This document shows positions 1-10,090 of a DNA stretch of 64,000 nucleotides, piece after piece. Both the position numbers and the translations under genes were made by a program. The first letter of the stretch is position 1. Each line of letters starts with the position of its first letter. Under the pieces are notes generated by a model, which saw only the letters and a program-made list of their open reading frames with translations, made no database searches and had not been told where the DNA came from. The stretch comes from Phoronis australis (lineage: Eukaryota; Phoronida; Phoronidae), in assembly GCA_002633005.1 (NCBI GenBank), contig NMRA01000020.1, forward strand, positions 1,014,803 to 1,078,802, written 5' to 3'.

Positions 1-706
1 ATTCATTTCTACTGCTCCATATTTTAACAAAACCCGAACTGTGAATTCAAGAATGATTAAAAATACAGCAAGGTGTGGCACCTTGGTGAGTCTCTGCAAC
101 TTCGGGGCGCGCGAGTTTTTATGTGCAAATATTTTTGCGGCCTGTGCACGTCTTACGCATCGTGTATCAGACAACCTGCGCTATTTTTACGAAAACATCT
201 GTTCGCTCCACCTTAACACTCCATATTTTTACCTTTACCAACTGATTGATTTATAGAAGCCGTAGTCCTTTTTGTAGAAATACGTTGTTGAATCAACTGG
301 CCTTAGTATTGGTTGATATTTAATGCAGGACTTTCCCCAGTCTAAATATTGTTGACGGTGCGGTCTTCACTGAAGGTAAAAACAACATCAACAGGGTTAA
401 TTTGAAATGGATCATAATACTAAAACCTCTTTAAACCCACGTTCAGTCCAAGAACAGAGCTTTGAATTTAGACCGCTTGCTGTTACTAAAACGTCCTTTA
501 CTCAAAAGAGAAGTGTTTTCTGAGTTTGCAAAGAACCGACGGATGGCGGTAAGTGGTCTGAATCATTTTTTTGCTAAACAGTATTTGAAATGCAAGAGCT
601 GACTGACATGCAGACACAACGGTACAGTGAGACATAAGCAATATAACTGAATAAGACACATACGTGTATATGACTTTCCTGTTACCCCCCCTTCATTTGT
701 CATTAT
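1..706. other. no gene recognised
   Basis: AT-rich sequence with only short open frames and no recognisable domain. The end of this stretch (about 690-710) is a T/C-rich tract followed by TTTGCAG, which reads as a splice acceptor for the candidate gene that follows. Any upstream exon of that gene would lie here or outside the window, but none can be identified. Confidence 0.5.
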
Positions 707-808
707 TTGCAGTATTTCACCTGTCGTGTCCTACTGTGCATGTCTCCAGCTTTTGCTATGTGGTGGTATTACTGCGTCATTTTATTTCCACTTGAGAATG
801 AAACAATT

Positions 809-1132
809 ATGCTTCGAAATTTCGTGTGTCTTTTAATCATGTCTCTTGGTCAAGTGCTTCACCAATGTTCAGGTGAGTGTCGAACTTTGTTCCGACTACG
901 AACTGAACGGAATAAATATTGTTAATAACAAGTGTGGTGTGTAAATAAAGTTCGCGTACATGTATATGTAACGTTCTCACGGCCAGCTCTTCACGAGAGG
1001 GGGGGGGGGGGNATCCAAGACTGCAAACAAGCCGTCAGAGTGCCTAATTGCGGGTTAAGTAAATTCGAAAGTCTGTGCAAACTGACACATTTTGAGGATT
1101 GTGACAGTTTGTTGTGTAGCAAAGCAAGCTAA
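809..1132 (+). CDS. candidate small secreted cysteine-rich peptide (two exons)
   Basis: Proposed exons are 809-872 and 1020-1132, giving a peptide of about 59 residues. Exon 1 starts MLRNFVCLLIMSL, a plausible signal peptide, and ends in a phase-1 donor (G|GTGAGT). An in-frame upstream ATG at 740 would give a longer N-terminus. Exon 2 encodes DCKQAVRVPNC, then GLSKFESLC, KLTHFEDC and DSLLCSKAS followed by TAA: five cysteines spaced x8, x8, x7, x4. The N-C...L-C...F...C...C layout resembles the six-cysteine PLAC or ShK type, with one cysteine replaced by D, but the match is loose. An AATAAA signal lies 6 bases after the stop. Weak point: the exon 2 acceptor (CCAAG|AC) has no pyrimidine tract and abuts a poly-G run with an N at 1012, so intron sequence may be missing there. 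Function is unknown; a secreted effector, hormone or protease-inhibitor-like peptide are all possible. Confidence 0.35.
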
Positions 1133-1138
1133 CTCGAT

Positions 1139-1144
1139 AATAAA
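1139..1144 (+). promoter_or_regulatory. poly(A) signal AATAAA of the candidate cysteine-rich gene
   Basis: Canonical AATAAA placed immediately downstream of the TAA at 1130-1132. It supports reading 1020-1132 as a terminal coding exon, although a 3' UTR this short is unusual. Confidence 0.35.
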
Positions 1145-4100
1145 GTGCAAACATTTCATGCACAAATAGTGGCTACATCAAAGAAAACAACTTCTGACTT
1201 CGTATTTATTATACGGTAAATGAGTTCCATGGAATGAGGTAATTCTTTGGGTTTCTTTGGCTACAAAACGTATTTTTAGCTATTTTTTGACATTTAATTT
1301 ATTACCCCTGAGTTAACTATTAAAAGATCAGAAATTGCTATCGAGCAAAAATGATACGGCAAATTGACGCGAAACACAAATATTAATACGGCAAGTGATG
1401 GCATGACATTATAAAATAGCCCAGAACAACCACAACGAAAGTGAGAATTCAAATGTAAATTAGGGGATAACGTGTTCATAACACACAATGCTGTGGATAG
1501 TATGATTCAAATGTTGACAGTTCAATAATACGAGGCGAGGAATAGTCTGTAATTATTATGCTTTTTGTCACATGTACATGTATCATAAGAGGAAGTGATC
1601 GACGAACACCACGGCCGGCCGAGATTCACCAATACCGCATTAAAGGAGAATGCCAACAAAAATAAAGTATTATGTATCAATTTAGCTCAAGTAGTTCCAC
1701 GTACTCGATAACAGCAAGTTCAGTTCTTTTACCTGACACCAGACGGCAGACGGAGGTGTTGAAATTAACCAATGACGTCTAACACCGTCTGTTCAGCAGT
1801 TCGCAACACGCTTACTGGTGTCCACTTCATCGCTTTACACAAATAAATCATCAAAATTCGATGCGAATCCCTTACAAATGCAATAAGCTAGTTGTTTTAT
1901 TTCGCCGTTACGGATTTATAGAAATTTTGAGCATATCGTATCCTACCAAGTTTGGTAGGCAAACTTACGGAGGAAGTTTGGATCTGTTCGGCAACAAATT
2001 AGAATTATTCTTCTTTGAAATACAAAATAGGAAGGCATAGCCGTGTATTGTAACTTTAGACACGATTTTTTCAGTTCTTAACACACAAAACGCTCGTTGT
2101 AACCCGGTGGCTCGGAACTCAACTTGTTCTATTCTGTAGCCCAACAACAAGCCGGGAAGTTTACCCCCGTAGCCATTATAATACACGACTGATTAGCTCC
2201 ATTCTGGCATTTATGGTTGGAGGGCCTGCGCTCTTTTGATAATTGCTCTAATCTCCGATCAGATCGTATCAAGCCTGACTGGACTGGGCTGATAAAAATG
2301 AAAGTTAAGTTATAACAAATTTGAGCTTAAACCAATATCATTTCTGAATTCCTCGTCAAATGCTGACCATGTTCCGTTTTTGAATCACCAAAATCGCCCA
2401 ACTACTGTACATCAGAAGTTAAGACAATCTATTCTGTCCAAACGGATTACCAAAACACTGGGTTTAACTGTGTTCATACGCGTTCGGTAATAGCGTGCAA
2501 CCACCATACGCTTCCTTTGAAGCCTGGGAGATAATTGGCCTGCTTGTTAACACTGATACGGGACGGGTTAGTCGGCTGCCAAAGTTGAAAATTAAATTTG
2601 CAGTCACGAAAAGACTGGACTAGTGAACCAACGAAATAATAAGCAAGTGAATATGTTAGTAATTCGCTGCATCATTGAAAATCAACTTACCCGTCGGGGG
2701 CCGTAAAACCTCTCCCGACCGTACAGGGCAAAGGTGTACAATGACAATGAAGCCGGTTAAGTTGCACTCACGAACACTTCAAAGGCCTTACAAATTGTTT
2801 CTACTGAGACAGTCTTTCGATACACTTTGTTTCAGTTTTATTAAACATTGGTTAGGTTGAGAGTAACTCATTTTGAAACAGAATTATGCCGGCCACAGAC
2901 GCCGAGATATTTCACGGCCTCATACTTGGTATTAGCAGCGTGCTTTTCATTCAGTACTACAGCGAACCACTTCCAAAGCATTCCAGTTCTCGAGAAAATC
3001 GAAAAAAACGATAAACCCACTTTCCTCACAGCTTCATGGTTCGCACAAGCGGGAACGATACACCACACCATAGCGGCACACACTCAGCTGAAGAACCACT
3101 GACGTCGCTGCATCGTGTATTGAACTTCCTCACAGGTTAAAGCGACACCTCTCGGCGAGGTGAGGTGGACCGTATTCGAGGTGATGTAGATATAGACCGA
3201 TTAAGACTGTGAAAAACGAAAGAAATCGGGTGTCATTCTCCTTTAAACGTTTGTTTTCACAACTGAACTGTATGTGAATCCTATATTGGAAGCAAGGGAG
3301 ACCTTCGCTCAAGATTTAAACTTCGAACTCAGATTCAGTCCGAAACTTTAAACCAATCACACGCTACATGGTGATTCGAGCACAAATTTGCAAATTTACT
3401 CCAAGCAAGCGATGTAATTGGTCAAATTTGGGGGACCTGAAACTCTGTGGTCACTCAAGAGAAAGAGAAGTATATCTGGTAGAACGTCTTTCTGGTTCTT
3501 TATATTTACAGACCTCATTTGAGCACCATTTCGGGGAACTGCACACTTGTAGTCCCGTCTTTTGAAAACAACCCGTGTTCATCCTATAAAGCACGTTACA
3601 GAAGTGAATAGATGCCAGTATTTAAAGACTGGGATAAAAATGAATAGCCCACGTTTGCAACAAAATTGCCTATTTCTAAACTCGAAACTCCGGATATCGC
3701 CACGAATTAAAATTCGTGACCCTAAAGTATTGTGCTTTAAAAAGCTTTTTTCCATGAAACGGATCACCACAAAATCTGCTTTTTAGTCAATTTTCCTGTA
3801 AGTGCCAATTTACATGTAGTAGAAACTGGTTCCCAAAATAATGCTTTTTGGTGCCACGTCACAAAATGGCAGATCAGTTGAATATAGCGCGATTCACAAA
3901 CGCAAATACAACAAGAGCAACGCGAAACGTTGCACAAAGCGTTGCGTCGCATGTAATGCAGATACAAGGAACACATGTCAAGAATTATAAGTGACACTTG
4001 ACTTACCTCAAAATCCAACTTCTGCCTGGTGGTTAGATACTTGGCCCCGTTACACACCCAGCAGAATTAATGAAGAACATAATATGACAACATTATACAA

Positions 4101-6099
4101 GTGTTTTAGGTGTAAAAGACACATTTCTTGTCAAATTTTCAAATTCATAAAGATACTTTTCACGAACTATTCAAACGAAGGTTTAAAAATACTATTGTCG
4201 CCCCCCGTGAGCTTACGACGGGTCTGATTATTTAGTGAATGACAACATCAGGAACCTGAGAAGATGGTGTCTTTGATCAATGCCATTGTCAACCATCCTT
4301 TTCGCAGTAGGATCACAAATCGCAATTTCCCTAACGACGGATCATTAGAGTTGTTTGGCGGGAAGAGAGAGGCAGATACCAAAACATATTAAAAAGTAAA
4401 AATTACCACTAGGTGGAACAAAATACGTCAAATCGATCGAAAACGGGTACGTGGCTTCATTTCCCAAGAGATAGTTATGCCGAATTTCGTGAAAACACTG
4501 TAAGGAACAGAGGCAAGCATAAAAACTGAAGTTTCCACTTCAGACCACACCGGTAGTCGTATACGTCCGGAAAATTCAGTCATGCTGTACATTCAATGGA
4601 GTGCTAAAATTCTTTGATTTTTGGCCATATTTGAGGTGCTCTGGGAGCCAGTTTGCGGGGGCGGTGATTTCCAATGTTGTTTTTTATAAGTTTGCTGTCT
4701 GACTAAGGAAATTAAAAAATAAAAAATATGGGATTTTTGTTTATTTTCAAGCAACAGCTGATAGAAAAAACATATCATCGCGTAATTCACGGTGTCTGAT
4801 TACGGGCAGTATGTAACTGTATCTCATAAACCTCACAAAGGAGCTTCACTAATTTTTGCAAATATGTTTCTATGGAGATCAAATCAGTCGACGTCAATTT
4901 TCAAATACTTTGACTACTCATCCTAACAACCTTTTTCCACAGCAATTAACTTATTTTGGAAATTTTGAGCAATGCAGGGTGAACCAAGCTCAAATGAAAG
5001 TAGACCTGCATAATTGTTACTACGGTGACTGAGAACCATAGAAGTTTCCGTTCTTAAACAAAAAATTAACTAGCATGATAACAAATTATATGAAGCTATG
5101 ACGCAGAAGGATTCAAGTAAGCTTCACACTTCATAATCCAAATGTAACCCATTCCTGTAAATCACTAAGGTTTTCCACATTTTGTTTCTTTGATATATCT
5201 TGAAGTAGAAAGTAACTAGTTAAAAAACATAAATCAAAAGCACATTTTGTGCATAGAAGTTAGAAAAGTATCCTTTTGTGACACATAATCATACCTTGAA
5301 CAGAAGTTGACTTTCAAACAAAAACGATTTCAGAACAATTTCAATAGAATTCAGTAGAATGCAAGGTCAATTGAATGGGCACTTCACATTGAAATAAATA
5401 GAAGATTCATAATAGTTATGACACAAGAATTGGAAAACTGTACAAAACTGCTCTTTGTAGCAGTGTATCTGCAAATGCATTATACATGTAGTTGAATCTT
5501 CACCGATGACAATGTAGCCGGTTGAACGTGCCTTTCAGTTCAAAAAAGTCGCCGTGTTGTCCAATGTGAATTATGAGCACTTACACCATTCAATTCCATA
5601 AGTTACACCTGCGTGATTATATTCTTGTGTAAACTCTTGGATTGTACAGAATTGTAGGTAAAGATATGTGTTACTAAATTTTACCGTTAGAAAATTGGGG
5701 AAATAATGTTTAAGCACTTTAAATCCGTAACCTATGCCGCTGACATCGCAAGATGGCCGACTTGACCGAAATAAAGTCAAAATTTGACACATAAATAGCA
5801 ATAACTTTTGAATGTACCGTGCAATTTTGATAATTTTTTCAGACATTGATGCCTTTCCTGTGATGTCTTCGAAGTGAAAGAATTATTTTCGGTTCGACTG
5901 CTTTCATACATGTAGTTACGAACCCTTAATTCAAAAGAATTTGTCATAAATAAAAGCTAAATTGCCTTAAAATGTTGCACAAATCGGAACGTTTCATTAA
6001 AATCGCTTAAATTATTCGATGTCGGTCTAAAAACTGTCTCTAAGATAGTCAACCGTTTTGGGTCTTTGGGTATTGGCACCAGGCAATTATATCATAACT
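1145..6099. other. gene-free AT-rich interval
   Basis: No frame here shows a recognisable domain, and the open frames (up to about 97 codons) look random, with both strands equally open. No tRNA or long tandem repeat was seen. The paired opposite-strand frames at 2848-3102 and 2868-3083, and at 3562-3786 and 3579-3770, are typical of non-coding sequence with few stops by chance. Confidence 0.5.
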
Positions 6100-6355
6100 C
6101 ATGCGCGTTCCCAGCCTAAAATATAGGGGTCTCGAATTTTCAACAATGTGGATCTTTTACTAATAAAAAACGGGGGACTAAAAAAAAACCGGGCCCCACG
6201 TTGAGAGCTGTGAATTGTGCATTCGGTCCTTTTTAGTGGACTTTTGTCTCCTTTTTTCGGACTTCGTGTTTCTCTGAGGCGGACCTTTTTGCCCATTTCG
6301 CCAAATGAGGGAGGCGCTCGTTCGAGCCCCCCGAGCCCCCTTGGGTATGCGCATG
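6100..6355 (+). mobile_element. MITE, CATGCGCGCACCCAG family, copy 1
   Basis: Non-coding element of about 256 bp. It begins CATGCGCGTTCCCAGCCTA and ends CCCTTGGGTATGCGCATG, so the ends form short imperfect terminal inverted repeats. Internal landmarks shared with the other copies in this window are a GGGG..TCGAATTTT block near the left end, AGTGGACTTTTGTCTC in the middle, and CTCTGAGGCGGACCTTTTTGCC near the right end. It encodes no transposase and must have been moved in trans. Confidence 0.7.
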
Positions 6356-6742
6356 TAACTTGTGCCTTTGTAACCTCTGACCCATTGGTGAAGTTGTAAT
6401 ATGGATATGTTATATAGCATTATGGTCCTGTGTTGATTTCCAAAAACATTCGTTTAAAAATGTAGTAACGCAAAATCGGGTCATTTTTTAGAACAAAAAA
6501 TGAAAAAGCCCATGTGAGAGATTTTCTTAATTTATTCAAATATCTATCGAAAAACACAAATTTCAATGTCCAGAGCCCCGCAAACTGGCTTGTAGAAGCA
6601 ATTGAGTGACAACCACTTTCAACACTACAAAAAGTGTTTACGGATTTACCTGCCCTGTCACGTGATGAATGCAGCGAAATCATTAATATGTCCCACTTTC
6701 TCATCCCATTATGTTTTTTTGTCATTGAATGCAATCTACCTG

Positions 6743-7732
6743 TTTTTATTGGAAAATTGCTGTTTTCGACATGCAAAAAACGTGCCATTCGCTTCGTTAA
6801 CCTTTGAAGGTAAAAAACTAAGAAGTCAATAAGAGCAAAATTGGTGATTTTTGTATCAGAGCCACACCATGATCATATACACAAAGTATAAGCTGAATCT
6901 GAAAGATGACCCTTAGAGTGATTTTTTTATTTCGTTTGATTTTCTCCTGGAATGGCTCTAAAAATGTTCCTTGCGCACGGTTTTTACCGATTTCAGATTG
7001 AAAATATTAAGAATTTTTATAAGATTGACAAAAATGCCGTGTTTACAGAAGTTGTAGTTTTGCTTTCGGGCTCGACGTATTTTGGTTGTTTTGAGAACGA
7101 TTTAATGTACTCATATTTGACAGTACAGAACCTCATCTGATGTACAGTGTAGTGCAATAGGTGACCAAAAGGAGTCGTGTAATGTTTATTTTGCTTTCCT
7201 AATATCAAAAATATTGTCGCTAGTTCGAGATTTTTGTGATTTAATTATTTTGCTCAGGTGCAAAACCACATTGTATATTGAGGAAATTTGCCTACAATAT
7301 TTTTGTTTCGCGCTATTGTTATATCACAGTGTTGGCATTTGAAAACATCGCGCAAGGAACAGAACCCGACGCGATGTAATATACAATCAATCATGTTGCT
7401 GTTAACTGAATAGCGTGGTGTGCGCACGAGGGGGTTTTGGCGACAAAAAAGGTACCCGTATTCAACGTGCCTTGAATACGAAAAATCCGTAATAGATGCT
7501 CAAAAATACGGAAAATACGGAATAGAAATTCTTCCATATCACACCGCACACTATGACCCGTATTTCATGGCCATACTATCACGCTTAAAGGCAAAGGCAA
7601 CCTTTTTTTCATACCACTTTTAGCAAAAATAAGGTTCGTTGATTATCCCAAACACATTTTTCTCTTAATTATAGCTTTTCGTATTTTGATTAATTTCTCG
7701 TCCTCTACTCCGGAAGTGACGTTTTGGGAGGC
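6743..7732. repeat. direct duplication, copy 1 (left of gap)
   Basis: Nearly identical to 7772-8765 apart from a few substitutions and small indels, for example ATCATAAGA versus ATAAGA near 8050/7020. The last about 145 bases are the left end of the Kolobok-like element, which continues in full only in copy 2. Because the copies lie either side of a run of N, this looks like two alleles or overlapping contig ends placed in series, although a true tandem duplication cannot be excluded. Confidence 0.85.
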
Positions 7733-7771
7733 NNNNNNNNNNNNNNNNNNNNNNNNNNNNNNNNNNNNNNN
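7733..7771. other. assembly gap (39 N)
   Basis: Run of 39 unknown bases between the two direct copies. It interrupts the first copy of the Kolobok-like left end. Confidence 0.99.
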
Positions 7772-8765
7772 TTTTTATTGGAAAATTGCTGTTTTCGACA
7801 TGCAAAAAACGTGCCATTCGCTTCGTAAACCTTTGAAGGTAAAAAACTAAGAAGTCAATAAGAGCAAAATTGGTGATTTTTGTATCAGAGCCACACCATG
7901 ATCATATACACAAAGTTTAAGCTGAATCTGAAAGATGACCCTTAGAGTGATTTTTTGATTTCGTTTGATTTTCTCCTGGAATGGCTCTAAAAATGTTCCT
8001 TGCGCACGGTTTTTACCGATTTCAGATTGAAAATATTAAGAATTTTTATCATAAGATTGACAAAAATACCGTAATTACAGAAGTTGTAGTTTTGCTTTCG
8101 GGCTCGACGTATTTTGGTTGTTTTGAGAACGATTTAATGTACTCATATTTGACAGTACAGAACCTCATCTGATGTACAGTGTAGTGCAATAGGTGACCAA
8201 AAGGAGTGGTGCACTTGTAATTTTTATTTTGCTTTCCTAATATCAAAAATATTGTCGCTAGTTCGAGATTTTTGTGATTTAATTGTTTTCCTCAGGTGCA
8301 AAACCACATTGTATATTGAGGAAATTTGTCTACAATATTTTTGTTTCGCGTTATTGTTATATCACATTGTTGGCATGTGAAAACATTGCGCAAGGAACAG
8401 AACCCGACGCGATGTAATATACAATCATGTTGCTGTTAACTGAAGAGTGTGGTGTGCGCACGAGGGGGTTTTGGCGACAAAAAGGTACCCGTATTCAACG
8501 CGCCTTGAATACGAAAAATCCGTAATAGATGCTCAAAAATACGGAAAAATACGGAATAGAAATTCTTCCATATCACACCGCACACTATGACCCGTATTTC
8601 ATGGCCATACTATCACGCTTAAAGGCAAAGGCAACCTTTTTTCATATCACTTTTAGCAAAAATAAGGTTCGTTGATTATCCCAAACACATTTTTCACTTA
8701 ATTATAGCTTTTCGTATTTTGATTAATTTCTCGTCCTCTACTCCGGAAGTGACGTTTTGGGAGGC
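7772..8765. repeat. direct duplication, copy 2 (right of gap)
   Basis: Second copy of the roughly 990 bp segment at 6743-7732. It runs without interruption into the complete Kolobok-like element at 8623. Neither copy contains a convincing gene; the 62-63 codon frames at 6952 and 7981 are simply the same duplicated frame. Confidence 0.85.
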
Positions 8766-9922
8766 AAGAGTTTCCCGCCAATTTCTTTTCATTATATTCT
8801 GACTGTGAGAGCTGTCGAGTCAGTCATTGTTCTACCTCGGTTGTGATAAGTTCGGTCGTCGTTTGCTTTTGTTTACAAGTCAGTCAACATGCAACGCTGT
8901 TGCTGTGTGCCGGGATGTACTCATTATCGTCTCACACGCGCTTTGGGTACCTTGCGTCGCTTTCCGAAGGATGACACACTTCGCAGTACTTGGCTAGCTC
9001 GTTCATGTGAAGAACGCAGCGCTACCCGTCCACGCAACGTACAAAGCAGTCGAGGGTTACCGAGAGTGTGCAAGCATTTTCTGCAGTCAGATTATGACAG
9101 AGATATGTACGCTGAATTGGTGAAGGTCCCTGCGAAACAACGCCTGAAGAAGGGTACCATACCGTCGCTGTTGATTCCCGACAGTGTCGAGAAGTGCGTT
9201 TTAGAAGCGAGAAGCCTCGCGATCTGTATACAGTGACTGAAGGCACTTCATCTACTGTCACCCGTGCCTCCGAACGTATCCCATTGCGTGCATTTCCGGA
9301 AACTAGCAGTGATTCGCCCTGTGTTGTTGTCTCTAGCCGTGGCAGAGCCTCTAAGCAGCCCTGCAGCGATGTTGAGTAGTGGTAGTGAATACAGGCCCAG
9401 TTTGACACCCAGTGAAGAGGACAGTTCGTCATCCAATGAACAGATCGGTGAGCCTAAGTTTGATAAGTTTATTATGGACTTGTATTGGAGCTATTTGGAA
9501 TGTGCCAGGTGTGTGACGAGGGAGTCACACTGCGGGATGTAAGCAGTTTGGGTGCTCAGATCACCCTCCACTAGTGGGAGTGTGTCGCGGGACACTCGGC
9601 AAGTGGGACAGTTCTTCCTCTGTATGTGAGACCCCAGTACGCAGCAACAGCGTGGCATGTTGACTGACTCGAAAGCAAAAGCAAACGACGACCGAACTTA
9701 TCAAAACCGAGGTAAAACAATGACTGACTCGATTGCTCTCACAGCCAGGCTATATGAAAAGAAATTGGCGCGAAATTCTTGCCTCCCAAGACGTCACTTC
9801 CGGAGTAAACGACGAGTAATTAATTAAATTACGAAAAGCAGTAAATAAGTGAAAAATATGTCTGGGATAATCAACGAACCTTATTTTTTGCTAAAAATGA
9901 CATGAAAAGGTGGCCTTCGCCT
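8623..9922 (+). mobile_element. Kolobok-like DNA transposon with THAP remnant, copy A
   Basis: An element of about 1.3 kb with long terminal inverted repeats: left about 8623-8910, right about 9638-9922, near-mirror copies of each other. Both ends abut TTAA (8619-8622 and 9923-9926), and the termini read AGGCAAAGGCAACC / GGCCTTCGCCT. TTAA target duplications plus a THAP zinc-finger coding region are the hallmarks of the Kolobok superfamily; the P superfamily also carries THAP but has longer target duplications. The interior is too short for a full transposase, so this is a non-autonomous derivative. Two further copies lie at 38554 and 61839. Confidence 0.75.
8889..9236 (+). pseudogene. THAP-domain transposase remnant (copy A)
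   Basis: Frame of 115 codons starting at the ATG at 8889. It shows an N-terminal THAP zinc-finger layout: MQRCCCVPGC supplies the first cysteine pair, followed by the TLRRFPKDD...W segment, VCKHF for the C-x-H part, and a terminal RLKKGTIPSLLIP that corresponds to the AVPTIF box. The usual C-x2-H appears as C-K-H, so zinc binding is probably damaged. The frame breaks at about 9200; coding-like sequence resumes in another frame at 9372-9542 (AMLSSGSEYRPSLTPSEED, then KFIMDLYWSYLE). THAP domains bind DNA, and in Kolobok transposases they recognise the element ends. The first dozen or so codons lie inside the left inverted repeat. Confidence 0.7.
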
Positions 9923-9958
9923 TTAAAGGATACGTAATTATGCACTCACACATTCACG

Positions 9959-9960
9959 CG

Positions 9961-10011
<51 letters not shown>

Positions 10012-10090
10012 GTATGTATGTATGAATGTACATGTATGTATGTATGTATGTACATATACGTATATACGTATGTGTGTATATATGTATGTG
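9959..10090 (+). repeat. microsatellite (AC)n followed by (GTAT)n
   Basis: A run of AC dinucleotides to about 10010 passes into an interrupted GTAT/TATG tetranucleotide tract to about 10090. It lies about 35 bases beyond the right end of the Kolobok-like element. The 93- and 68-codon frames over it are low-complexity artefacts. Confidence 0.95.

Noticed and set aside
9022-9432. 136-codon minus-strand frame across the Kolobok-like element
   Set aside because: Shadow of the THAP-side coding strand; the plus-strand frames carry the recognisable motifs.
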